Shown here: piece by piece, positions 28,050 to 35,860 of the stretch
Layout: the number at the start of each line of letters is the position of its first letter
How positions within the stretch are numbered: the first letter of the stretch is position 1
Assembly: GCF_014595955.1 (NCBI RefSeq)
Contig: NZ_JABVCF010000016.1
Span: 72,889 to 136,888, forward strand
Direction: 5' to 3'
DNA: 64,000 nucleotides
Source: Pseudaminobacter soli (ex Zhang et al. 2022)
GTDB lineage: Bacteria; Pseudomonadota; Alphaproteobacteria; Rhizobiales; Rhizobiaceae
Program-made: the position numbers and the translations under genes
The notes under the pieces: model-generated
Databases searched by the model: none
The model's input: only the letters and a program-made list of their open reading frames with translations
What the model was told of the DNA's origin: nothing

Positions 28050-28236
28050 TGGTAAGAGCAGCCATTTGGCGAACGAGGGGTCGAACTGCTGAACGGAACT
28101 CGGCAGCGAGATTACATAGCGGGTGACGAGCAGTTGGTCCTGACGGATGGCGGAAGGGCATTCTTCGGTGAGTTCGGGATTGATTTGGCCCGGTTGGAGA
28201 AGGGCCGCCGTCCCGTGTGCCGGGCCTGTCTCTGGC
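28050..28236 (+). pseudogene. ArsR-type winged-helix regulator, C-terminal remnant
   Basis: A forward frame reads ELLNGTRQRDYIAGDEQLVL then TDGGRAFFGEFGIDLARLEK and GRRPVCRACL. This is the C-terminal part of the ArsR-like regulators that end in RRPxCRxCLDWSERRxHLAG. Just upstream, in another frame, is HLANE, matching the preceding YDHLAGE motif, so there is also a frameshift near 28078. The sequence breaks off after CRACL, where an integrase-like tail begins. Confidence 0.6.
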
Positions 28237-28378
28237 AGGATTTACGGAGCGCGAAATCGCCGAGGTGCTGGGCTGGGAAGAGGAGGCGGTGGAGAAGATC
28301 GTCCGGCACTATGTGAGCCGCACCGCCGCAGTCGCGGATCAGGTCAGGAAGCTCGACGCGGCGGGAGCCGCGGCGTAA
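28237..28378 (+). pseudogene. Tyrosine recombinase C-terminal remnant next to tRNA-Gly
   Basis: The frame GFTEREIAEVLGWEEEAVEK, then IVRHYVSRTAAVADQVRKLD, ends in a stop 40 nt from the 3' end of tRNA-Gly. It resembles the last 40-45 residues of phage-type integrases of Rhizobiales, which carry a helix-turn-helix-like part and the region around the catalytic Tyr (here Y in RHYV). The catalytic Arg-His-Arg core is missing. The position beside a tRNA 3' end is the classic integration site. The family assignment is from memory and moderate. Confidence 0.5.
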
Positions 28379-28417
28379 AAACACGTCCGGGTCAGGCGGC
28401 TAAGCCATTGGAAGGGC

Positions 28418-28491
28418 TGGAGCGGGTGAAGGGAATCGAACCCTCGTATTCAGCTTGGAAGGCTGCTGCTCTACCATTGAGCTACACCCGC
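28418..28491 (-). tRNA. tRNA-Gly (anticodon TCC)
   Basis: A complete cloverleaf reads on the minus strand, beginning GCGGGTGTAGCTCAATGGTA, with anticodon TCC in a CAGCCTTCCAAGCTG hairpin, the T-loop GGTTCGATTCC and an encoded CCA. The acceptor GCGGGTG pairs with CACCCGC. Confidence 0.95.
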
Positions 28492-28523
28492 GCCTCGGGT
28501 TCTCTTACAGCATTTTCCGGCGG

Positions 28524-28608
28524 TGGTGGAGGGGGTTGGATTCGAACCAACGTAGGCATAGCCAACGGATTTACAGTCCGTCCCCTTTAACCACTCGGGC
28601 ACCCCTCC
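28524..28608 (-). tRNA. tRNA-Tyr (anticodon GTA)
   Basis: A complete class II cloverleaf reads on the minus strand, starting GGAGGGGTGCCCGAGTGGTT, with anticodon GTA in GGACTGTAAATCC, a long variable arm, the T-loop GGTTCGAATCC and an encoded CCA. It is 32 nt upstream of tRNA-Gly and likely cotranscribed with it. Confidence 0.95.
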
Positions 28609-28774
28609 GACCGTCCGGAGCCTGCTGCGAGGCTTCCTGCTGGAATGGGGCCGAAGCCCCAACCGCGAGCGCCTTATGGAGGCAAGCCTTGGCGGTGTCA
28701 ACCGCATCGATCGCGCTCTTTGAAGGTGCTTGTGGAACTTCGAAAGACCGGGCCATTGCGGAGCCAGATGACTG

Positions 28775-29266
28775 TTATGTGGTGTCCTCCGCGCGCGACG
28801 CCAGCCCTTCGGATCGATCAGGGAGCGGAATTTCGCGTAGGGGGTCGCCGCCGTCGATGAACAGCCGGCCCTCGGGCCTCAGGGCGGCGGCGATGCGCCG
28901 CAGCGCCAGCCTGCCGGCCTCCGGATGGCGCCCGTCCAGCGCCCCAACCCGAACCGCGAAGGCGAGATGATATGGAGCCTCCCTGGCCTCGAGTTCGAAG
29001 CCTTCGGCCTTGACGCAGCGCAAGGTCAATCGACCCGACGCAATCTCCGCCGCGCACGCGCTTCGTGCCTGATCAATCGCCTTAGCGGAGCGATCGATCG
29101 CCAGAATATGGCCGTTACCGATTCGCGCTGCCACCGCGCGCGCCGCCGCACCAGGGCCGCAGCCGATCTCCAGCACACGCATCCCCGGTGCCAGCGGCAG
29201 CGCCTCCACGATCGCCGCCAGTCTCCGTGAAAGCCGTTCGTCCATCCCCATCCCCCGATCAGCCAC
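28775..29266 (-). CDS. Small class I SAM-dependent methyltransferase
   Basis: This 163-aa protein has the SAM-binding motif I VLEIGCGPGAAARAV near residue 30 and a motif II acidic position ILAIDRSAKAI. It is short for the family and has no extra domain that reveals the substrate. Starts at 29266 (GTG), 29251 and 29245 (both ATG, with G-rich sequence upstream) are all possible. It is upstream of and divergent from rlmB. Confidence 0.7.
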   Translation of the reverse strand: MADRGMGMDERLSRRLAAIVEALPLAPGMRVLEIGCGPGAAARAVAARIGNGHILAIDRSAKAIDQARSACAAEIASGRLTLRCVKAEGFELEAREAPYHLAFAVRVGALDGRHPEAGRLALRRIAAALRPEGRLFIDGGDPLREIPLPDRSEGLASRAEDTT

Positions 29267-29410
29267 TCCATGTCAGAATGGTTGCGTATCGCCGTCGGAT
29301 CAAGCTGACCGAGTTGAAGCATGGCCGGAAACGCTTCCGGGAGTTTACATTTGCCGTGACGGACGACATCAGGGATGTGGCCTGCGCCTCAGGCGGGCCG
29401 GCCAGGAGGC

Positions 29411-30268
29411 ATGATGAGCGACGACCGTAAGAAGGGTAGCCCCAAGGACACGCACTATGCGAAGCTGCGCCGCGCATTCCGCGATCAGAAGGCAGGCGCG
29501 CCTGTGCACCGCCCTCGCCCGCCGATCATTCCGGGCGAACCTGCGGCGGATGGGCTGGTGCGGCTTTACGGGCTGCATACGGTGCACGCGGCAATCGACA
29601 ATCCGCGGCGACGAATCAGGCGGATGCTGGTGACGCGCAATGCGCTGGAGCGGCTGGGCATCGCAGATCCGGCCGCCCTGCCCTTCGAAGTCGAGTTGGT
29701 CGAGCCGCGTGACATCGACAGGATCACCGGCTCGGACGCCGTGCATCAGGGCGCGCTGATCGAGGCGGAACCGCTGAAGCCAAAACCGCTTTCAGCCCTG
29801 GGCGACACCTCGCTCGTGGTGGTGCTCGACCATGTGACCGATCCGCACAATGTCGGCGCGGTGCTGCGCTCGGCGGTGGCGTTCGGCGCCGGCGCGCTGG
29901 TCACGACATCGCGGCACAGCCCGACCGAGAGCGGAGTTTTGGCGAAATCGGCATCGGGCGCGCTGGAGCACATCGATCTCATCGAGGTGAAGAACCTCGC
30001 TGCGGCCCTGGAGGAACTGCATGAGGCGGGCTTTCAGACCATTGGTCTCGATTCGGAGGGGCCCGCCGAACTAGAGCAGAGCTTTTCAGGCGAGCGGATT
30101 GCCCTTGTGCTCGGCGCGGAGGGCAAGGGCCTGCGCCAGAAGACGCGGGAAACTGTGACGACCCTTGCCCGGCTCGACATGCCCGGCGCGATCCGCTCGC
30201 TGAATGTTTCGAATGCGGCGGCGGTCGCGCTGTATGCGGCCAGGCGGTTTTTGGCGACGCGATTCTGA
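29411..30268 (+). CDS. rlmB: 23S rRNA (guanosine-2'-O-)-methyltransferase RlmB family
   Basis: This is a 285-aa SPOUT (TrmH-type) RNA methyltransferase. The N-terminal substrate domain begins at LYGLHTVHAAIDNP; the SPOUT motifs are VLDHVTDPHNVGAVLRSA, LVLGAEGKGLRQ and the knot segment SLNVSNAAAVALY. It methylates the ribose of a 23S rRNA guanosine in E. coli RlmB. AGGAGG lies just before tandem ATGs at 29411 and 29414; the second gives the better spacing. It is convergent with hyi. Confidence 0.85.
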   Translation: MMSDDRKKGSPKDTHYAKLRRAFRDQKAGAPVHRPRPPIIPGEPAADGLVRLYGLHTVHAAIDNPRRRIRRMLVTRNALERLGIADPAALPFEVELVEPRDIDRITGSDAVHQGALIEAEPLKPKPLSALGDTSLVVVLDHVTDPHNVGAVLRSAVAFGAGALVTTSRHSPTESGVLAKSASGALEHIDLIEVKNLAAALEELHEAGFQTIGLDSEGPAELEQSFSGERIALVLGAEGKGLRQKTRETVTTLARLDMPGAIRSLNVSNAAAVALYAARRFLATRF

Positions 30269-30297
30269 AGAGGGTGGCGGGAGCGAAAAATCCCCCC

Positions 30298-31083
30298 TCA
30301 CCCGGCCTCCGCCACCTCTCTCAACCACCCCAGTCCCGCCTCGGTGCCGGCGAGCGGGCGATATTCGGCCCCCACCCAGCCGTCGTACCCGATGCGGTCG
30401 AGGTGCCCGAACAAAAAGGGATAGCTGATCTCGCCGGTCCCGGGCTCGTGGCGGCCTGGATTGTCGGCGATCTGGATGTGGGCGATCCGGCCCAGGTTCT
30501 GCTCGATCGTGCGGGCGAGATCGCCCTCCATTACCTGCATGTGGTAGATGTCGTACTGCAGGTAGAGGTTGTCCGAGCCGACCTTGTCCATGATCGCCAA
30601 AGCGTGGCGAGAGGTGTTGACGAAAAATCCGGGAATGTCGCGCGGGTTGATCGGCTCGATCAGCAGTTTGACGCCGGCATCCGCCAGTCGCTGCGCGGCG
30701 TAGCGAAGATTCTCGACCAACACGCTTTCCATCGTCTCCCGATCGAGCCCTTCGGGCGCCAATCCCGCCAGGCAATTGACTCGCTCGCAGCCGAGTGCCC
30801 GAGCATAGGCGATCGTGGTGTCCACGCTTTTCCGGAACTCTTCGACCCGGTCGGGCAGGATCGCGATGCCGCGCTCGCCCGCAGCCCAGTCTCCCGCCGG
30901 CATGTTGAAGAGCGCCTGAGTCAGCCCGTTGCGCTTCAGGCGCTCCGCGACGATCTCTGGAGGGTGTTCGTAAGGCGAGACATATTCCACCGCCATAAAA
31001 CCCGCCCTGGCCGCCGCATCGAAGCGATCCAGGAACCCGTATTCCTGAAACAGCATCGTCAAATTGGCTGAAAAGCGGGGCAT
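30298..31083 (-). CDS. hyi: Hydroxypyruvate isomerase family protein
   Basis: This is a 261-aa TIM-barrel enzyme of the Hyi/OtnI family, interconverting hydroxypyruvate and tartronate semialdehyde, or isomerising 2-oxo-tetronates. Seen: the N-terminal FSANLTMLFQEYGFLDRFDA, the NCLAGL loop, EPINPRDIPGFF with the metal Glu, QYDIYHMQ and the late GAEYRP with a metal Glu. The length is normal. It stands alone, so its pathway is not shown by context. Confidence 0.85.
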   Translation of the reverse strand: MPRFSANLTMLFQEYGFLDRFDAAARAGFMAVEYVSPYEHPPEIVAERLKRNGLTQALFNMPAGDWAAGERGIAILPDRVEEFRKSVDTTIAYARALGCERVNCLAGLAPEGLDRETMESVLVENLRYAAQRLADAGVKLLIEPINPRDIPGFFVNTSRHALAIMDKVGSDNLYLQYDIYHMQVMEGDLARTIEQNLGRIAHIQIADNPGRHEPGTGEISYPFLFGHLDRIGYDGWVGAEYRPLAGTEAGLGWLREVAEAG

Positions 31084-31189
31084 TTGGGCGCTCCTGGCAG
31101 TTCGCGCGAAGCTGCAGCTTCAGCGTTGCGTCATTCCCCCCAACCATACGGGCTGGCGGGAAGCGGGCAAGCCGGTCTATTGGTCCATC

Positions 31190-32437
31190 ATGACCCCCTT
31201 GCCGAAACCACCCTACCTCGCCTTCGATCCCGACTCCCGCCGCGCCAGCCTCGATCCGCACGAGCCGGCCTTCGTGCAAAATCCCTATGAGGCCTATGCC
31301 TGGCTGCACTCGGTAAGCCCCGCCTTCTTCTGGGAGCAGTACGGCTTCTGGTGCTTCGGCGGCTACGACGAGGTGAATCGCCTGCTGCGGGACCGTCGTC
31401 TCGGCCGTCAGCGGCCGGCGGACGTGGTCCCATATCCGACCGAGCGCAGCCACCTGTCGAATTTCGACGGCCTCGAAGCCAATTCGCTGCTGGAACTGGA
31501 GCCACCCGCGCACACGCGGCTGCGGACTTTGGTCAACCGCGCGTTCGTCTCCCGGCAGGTCGAGCGGCTGCGCCCGCGAATCGAGGCCTTGGCAAACGAA
31601 CTAATCGACCGCTTCCCGGCCTCGGGCGCCTTCGATCTGCTGACCGCCTATGCCAGCCCGCTGCCGATCACGATCATCGCCGAGATGCTCGGCGTGCCGG
31701 TGGAAATGGGACCGCAGCTGCTCGAATGGTCGCACCGGATGGTGACCATGTATGTGCTCGATCCCAGCCGTGAGGACCAGATCGCCGCCGACAACGCTTC
31801 GCGCGACTTTGCCAGTTTCCTGCGCGGCCATGTCGCCGAGCGGCGAAAGCGACCGGGCGACGATCTCATCTCCTTGCTGATCGCCGCCCAGGATGGTGAA
31901 CGGAAGCTCACGGAGGACGAGTTGATCTCTTCGGTGGTGCTCCTGCTCAACGCCGGGCACGAGGCAACGGTGCACCAGACCGGCAACGCGGTGATGACGA
32001 TTCTCTCCCAGGGGGGTGACCCGCGCCGCTTCTTCACGACACTGGAAGCAAACCAGGCGGGTGTGGAGGAGTGTCTGCGTTACGAGGCGCCACTCCACGT
32101 GTTCACGCGCTACGCCTATGAGGAGATCGAGCTCGGCAATGGCATCCGGCTGAAGCCGGGCGAGCAGATCGGGCTGCTTCTCGGAATGGCGAATCGCGAT
32201 CCGCGCGCCTTCGCCGAGTCCGACCGGTTCGATCCGGCACGCACCGACCAGAAGAACGTCTCGTTCGGCGCCGGCATCCACTTCTGCATCGGCGCGCCGC
32301 TCGCCCGGCTGGAACTGCAGGTTTCGCTGAAGGTGCTGTTCGATCGCCTTCCTAGCCTGGCGCTCGCAGAAGCGCCGCGCTTCAGCGACACCTATCATTT
32401 CCACGGGCTGGAGCGGCTGATGGTGAGGGCCTCGTAG
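31190..32437 (+). CDS. Cytochrome P450
   Basis: This 415-aa soluble bacterial P450 has the heme motif FGAGIHFCIG at 359-368 with C366 as iron ligand and the ExxR pair E294/R297. The I-helix oxygen-activation motif is AGHEAT (255-260): Ala259 stands where most P450s have the conserved Thr, and a Thr follows one place later. P450eryF is a known case with Ala here. The start at 31190 matches the usual length; the frame is open upstream. It may hydroxylate a terpenoid, fatty or xenobiotic compound. No ferredoxin or reductase gene is adjacent. Confidence 0.9.
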   Translation: MTPLPKPPYLAFDPDSRRASLDPHEPAFVQNPYEAYAWLHSVSPAFFWEQYGFWCFGGYDEVNRLLRDRRLGRQRPADVVPYPTERSHLSNFDGLEANSLLELEPPAHTRLRTLVNRAFVSRQVERLRPRIEALANELIDRFPASGAFDLLTAYASPLPITIIAEMLGVPVEMGPQLLEWSHRMVTMYVLDPSREDQIAADNASRDFASFLRGHVAERRKRPGDDLISLLIAAQDGERKLTEDELISSVVLLLNAGHEATVHQTGNAVMTILSQGGDPRRFFTTLEANQAGVEECLRYEAPLHVFTRYAYEEIELGNGIRLKPGEQIGLLLGMANRDPRAFAESDRFDPARTDQKNVSFGAGIHFCIGAPLARLELQVSLKVLFDRLPSLALAEAPRFSDTYHFHGLERLMVRAS

Positions 32438-32459
32438 CTCCGTACGGTTGCGGCGCTGC

Positions 32460-32687
32460 TCAGCGCCCCGACAAAAGACTCAGCACCGAAATGTCCTCGT
32501 CGACATCCGGCCAGTGAATCCCCTAACCGCGGCCGTTCAGTCGCCAATTGGCCCTGGCCTGCGGGGTGGCGTCGCGCAGCCGCGGGTACCACGCCAAGGG
32601 CGCGGATATCTCCCGGCCGTCCTCGAGCAGGACATGCAGCGTATGCTCGCCAAAGCGTACTTCAGTGGCAATCGGGCTGGTTGGCAT
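32460..32687 (-). pseudogene. DUF2442 protein with a premature stop
   Basis: The minus strand encodes a complete DUF2442 domain of about 75 residues: MPTSPIATEVRFGEHTLHVL to ISAPLAWYPRLRDAT, then GIHWPDVDEDISV and LLSGR. An in-frame TAG at 32523-32525 interrupts it where the family has a Glu (GEGIHWPD), consistent with a single GAG-to-TAG change. Both sides of the stop are well conserved, so the mutation is recent or an error. DUF2442 genes often accompany a DUF4160 partner; none is seen here. Confidence 0.7.
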
Positions 32688-32695
32688 ATCCCCCC

Positions 32696-33040
32696 TCACA
32701 GCCGGATCACATATTCCTTCCGCGTCGTCTCGATGACTTCCCAGGTTCCCTTGAAGCCGGGCTTCAGGACGAAGGAATCACCCGCCTTCACCGTACGCGC
32801 CTCGCCGCCGTCTTCAGTAATGATCGAGACGCCTGAGAGGATGTGGCAGAATTCCCATTCGTCGTACTGGATGCGCCACTTGCCGGGCGTGGACTCCCAG
32901 ATCCCGGCGTACAGCCCGTTCGGCCTCTCCTCGACGTTCCAGGTACGGAATTTTGGTTCGCCCGAGATGATGCGCTCCGGCGCGGGCGCTCCCTCCTCGG
33001 GTGTGCCTGAGGGCGCGATGGCCAGGAATCGTGAAATCAT
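32696..33040 (-). CDS. Cupin-domain protein
   Basis: This is a 114-aa single-domain cupin of the DUF861/EutQ-like type. The barrel strands show EWEFCHILSGVSIITEDGG and AGDSFVLKPGFKGTWEV. One His in FCHIL and Glu residues could bind metal, but the full HxH set is not present. The start at 33040 is chosen because GGGG lies 8 nt upstream and it matches family length. Its function is unknown. It ends 8 nt before the DUF2442 pseudogene start and may share a transcript with it. Confidence 0.7.
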   Translation of the reverse strand: MISRFLAIAPSGTPEEGAPAPERIISGEPKFRTWNVEERPNGLYAGIWESTPGKWRIQYDEWEFCHILSGVSIITEDGGEARTVKAGDSFVLKPGFKGTWEVIETTRKEYVIRL

Positions 33041-33124
33041 GGAGATATCCCCTTCGATGAGGTGATTATCGATCCGCGAGCTTTGCACGGCAACGCGGAA
33101 CTGGCGGACCGTGGTGACGGCATC

Positions 33125-34075
33125 TTACCCGAACACCCAAACCGCGATGGTCAGCCAGAAAGCCGTAGTGAACGCGGCAAGTGCAGTGGCGATCGTCATC
33201 TGGTTGGAGGCCAGCGCCTGGCCGGTCCCGAACTGCGTGGCGATCAGATAGGAATTGACGCCGGATGGCAGCGCGGCGGCAGCGACCGCCACCTTGGCCG
33301 TGAGCGACGGAAGCCCGAACAGCCATCCCAGCGCCAGAGCGGCGGCAGGCATGAGGAAGAGTTTTAGCATCGAAAGCGCCAACGCCGGGCGCAGATTGCC
33401 GGAGATGCCGAATTTCTTCAGACCGAGTCCCATCGCGAACAGCGCCAGCGGCGCGGCGATGCCGGCCAGCGCGTCTACGAATCGCATGGCGAGCGACGGC
33501 AGTTGCAAACCGGTGAGCCGCCACAACAGCCCGGCGAGGATGCCGATTATCAACGGGTTGGAAAACACCTTGCTGAGGAAGGTCTTCACGATTCTTGTCG
33601 GGTGGATCGGGTCGCCCCGGCGCCGGCTGAAGAATTCGAACAGGATGATCGAAGCCATCAGCATGGTCGGAAGGTGGACCGAGATCAGCAGCGACAGTTG
33701 CTCGAAGCCGCGCTGACCGAGCACGCCGAGCATGAAGGGAATGCCGAGCAAGACCAAATTGGAGAAGGCGGACGAGACCCCGCCAACCACGCCAGCCTTG
33801 CTGTCGCGCCCGAACACGCGTGTGGTGACGAGGTGGCCGGCAGTCCAGGCGACAATCACGGCGGCGAAATAGACGCCCCAGAGGGCCCAGGGGGCGGCGC
33901 CGTGGAAATCGGCGCCGATCAAGGTACGGAACAAGAGCAGCGGCAGCGCGATCCCCACGGCGAATTCCGACAGCGCGTCTCCGGTATGCACTTTCAGATA
34001 GCCTGTGACGCCGGCGATATAGCCGAGCGCCACCAGTCCGAAGATGAACAGTACCGTTTCCACGAGCGGAGACAT
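33125..34075 (-). CDS. AEC-family permease (auxin efflux carrier-like)
   Basis: This 316-aa inner-membrane protein has ten predicted helices in two halves. The family-typical [16 protein letters not shown] is near residue 115 and [11 protein letters not shown] opens the second half. Bacterial members move malate or other organic acids, but the substrate here is not known. It is divergent from acpXL. Confidence 0.8.
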   Translation of the reverse strand: MSPLVETVLFIFGLVALGYIAGVTGYLKVHTGDALSEFAVGIALPLLLFRTLIGADFHGAAPWALWGVYFAAVIVAWTAGHLVTTRVFGRDSKAGVVGGVSSAFSNLVLLGIPFMLGVLGQRGFEQLSLLISVHLPTMLMASIILFEFFSRRRGDPIHPTRIVKTFLSKVFSNPLIIGILAGLLWRLTGLQLPSLAMRFVDALAGIAAPLALFAMGLGLKKFGISGNLRPALALSMLKLFLMPAAALALGWLFGLPSLTAKVAVAAAALPSGVNSYLIATQFGTGQALASNQMTIATALAAFTTAFWLTIAVWVFG

Positions 34076-34359
34076 GCCGCCCTATAGGGCGATCAACGCG
34101 CGCAGTGCAACGATTCTGCAATTTTTCCGGGAGCTTGCGTCGAAATCCACCAATTCTCGACCCTGAAGCCTATCCGAATGCCTACAGGTGCTTGCACGCA
34201 TTGTTTTCAAGTGACAGCAATCGTGCGCGATTCTACCGCGTAAGGCGCGGACGCACCGCCTCTTTGCGGGCACTTTCGGCTTTTCCTGTGCGGAAAAACC
34301 GACTAGGAGAGCCGAAACTAGCCGCGGCCCGCTTGCCGCGCCGAATCAAAGGATTTGCC

Positions 34360-34644
34360 GTGTCCACGACCTTCGACAAAGTCGCGAACATAATCGCGGA
34401 GACCAGCGAGATCGACCGCGAAAAGATCACGCCTGAAAGCCACACGATCGACGACCTCGGTATTGATAGCTTGGACTTCCTCGACATAGTCTTTGCCGTC
34501 GACAAGGAATTCGGGATCAAGGTGCCGTTGGAGAAGTGGACCCAGGAAGTCAACGACGGCAAGGTTTCGACTGACGAATACTTCGTCATGAAGAATCTCT
34601 GCGCCAAGATCGACGGACTGGTCGCGGCGAAAGCCGCCGCCTGA
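34360..34644 (+). CDS. acpXL: Acyl carrier protein for lipid A very-long-chain fatty acid
   Basis: This 94-aa acyl carrier protein carries the 4'-phosphopantetheine site GIDSLDFLD with Ser37. AcpXL carries the 27-hydroxyoctacosanoate that LpxXL transfers to lipid A in Rhizobiales. It starts with GTG. The identity rests on the operon: two FabF-type synthases, a zinc-type alcohol dehydrogenase and an LpxXL-type acyltransferase follow. In Rhizobium a fabZXL gene normally comes next; here only 27 bp separate acpXL from a ketosynthase gene. Confidence 0.88.
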   Translation: MSTTFDKVANIIAETSEIDREKITPESHTIDDLGIDSLDFLDIVFAVDKEFGIKVPLEKWTQEVNDGKVSTDEYFVMKNLCAKIDGLVAAKAAA

Positions 34645-34671
34645 ACGACTCTTGTTGGGGGATATCGCGCA

Positions 34672-35847
34672 GTGAGCGCGCACGACGTTCTCATCACCGG
34701 CATAGGCATCGTCTCGTCGCTCGGCGAAGGCGCCGAGACGCACTGGAATGTGCTGGCGGCCGGCGGGGTCGAGCCGCGCATCGACAGCGAGCGGTACGCG
34801 CCCTTCACCATCCATCCGCTTCCGGAGATCGACTGGAGCCGGCAGATACCGAAACGCGGCGACCAGCGTCAGATGGAAACCTGGCAGCGGCTCGGCACCT
34901 ATACCGCCGGGCTTGCGCTGGAGGACGCCGGCATCAAGGACGACGATGCGCTCTGCGCCTCGATGGACATGGTGGTGGCCGCAGGCGGCGGTGAGCGCGA
35001 CGAGGCGGTCGATGCCTCGATCCTCGCGGCTTCGCGCGCGCGCCGTGACCACGAGGTCCTGCTCAACGAGAAACTGACGACCGAACTCCGGCCGACGCTC
35101 TTCCTGGCCCAGCTCGCAAATCTGCTGGCCGGCAATATCTCCATCGTCCACAAGGTGACGGGCTCGTCGCGCACTTTCATGGGCGAGGAAGGCTCGGGCG
35201 TGTCGGCAATCGCCACCGCCGCGGCCCGCATCCGCTCCGGCCAGGCCACGCACATGCTCGTCGGCGGTGCGTTTCAGACCGAGCACCCGGACATGCTGCT
35301 CGGCTATGAGGTCGGCGGCTACCTGCACCGGGGGCCTCACGCGCCCGTATGGAAGCGCAAGGGCTCCGCCGGCGGCGGCCTCGTCAGCGGCTCGGGCTCC
35401 GCCTTCCTGGTCCTGGAATCGCGGGAGCATGCAGCCTCCCGCGGCCGCAGAGCCTACGGGCGGCTTGTCTCGGTGGCGCAGGGCCGCGCCAAGCGCGATG
35501 ATCTGGAAGCCGCGATCGAGGGAATGTACGCGCAAGTCCAGGGCGACGATGCGGACATCGTCATCTCCGGCGCTTCCGGCGCCCATGCCGCGACCTCGGC
35601 AGAGAAAGCGGTTCTCGACCGTCATGGCGCCGCGGTTCGCGCCTTCTCGACACTGACGGGGCACATTCGCGAGGCGCAGTTCCCGTTCGCGGTGGCGCTG
35701 GCGGCTTTGGCGGTCGGGCAAGGCAAGGCGTTCCCGCCGCTCGGTCCTTCCGAAAAGCAGGCGGACGGCACGGTCAAAAGCGCGTTGGCCACCGCGATCG
35801 GCTATCATTTTTTCGAAGGCGTCGCGCATATCGCGGCCGCGGAATGA
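34672..35847 (+). CDS. fabF2XL: Beta-ketoacyl-ACP synthase-like protein lacking catalytic residues (FabF2XL)
   Basis: This is a 391-aa thiolase-fold FabF-like protein of the very-long-chain fatty acid cluster. The fold motifs are present (ITGIGIVSSLGEG at the start, ATHMLVGGAF, SGSGSAFLVLES, LTGH with H331). The nucleophile is not: where active synthases have TACxSG, this has GEEGSG, putting Glu173 at the Cys position. The NAHGT His and the NKS Lys are also absent. It therefore cannot condense acyl chains by the usual route. It probably pairs with the intact FabF downstream, like a chain-length factor. The start is a GTG and the gene ends 13 bp before the partner. Confidence 0.85.
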   Translation: MSAHDVLITGIGIVSSLGEGAETHWNVLAAGGVEPRIDSERYAPFTIHPLPEIDWSRQIPKRGDQRQMETWQRLGTYTAGLALEDAGIKDDDALCASMDMVVAAGGGERDEAVDASILAASRARRDHEVLLNEKLTTELRPTLFLAQLANLLAGNISIVHKVTGSSRTFMGEEGSGVSAIATAAARIRSGQATHMLVGGAFQTEHPDMLLGYEVGGYLHRGPHAPVWKRKGSAGGGLVSGSGSAFLVLESREHAASRGRRAYGRLVSVAQGRAKRDDLEAAIEGMYAQVQGDDADIVISGASGAHAATSAEKAVLDRHGAAVRAFSTLTGHIREAQFPFAVALAALAVGQGKAFPPLGPSEKQADGTVKSALATAIGYHFFEGVAHIAAAE

Positions 35848-35860
35848 GGCGGCAGGGGAC

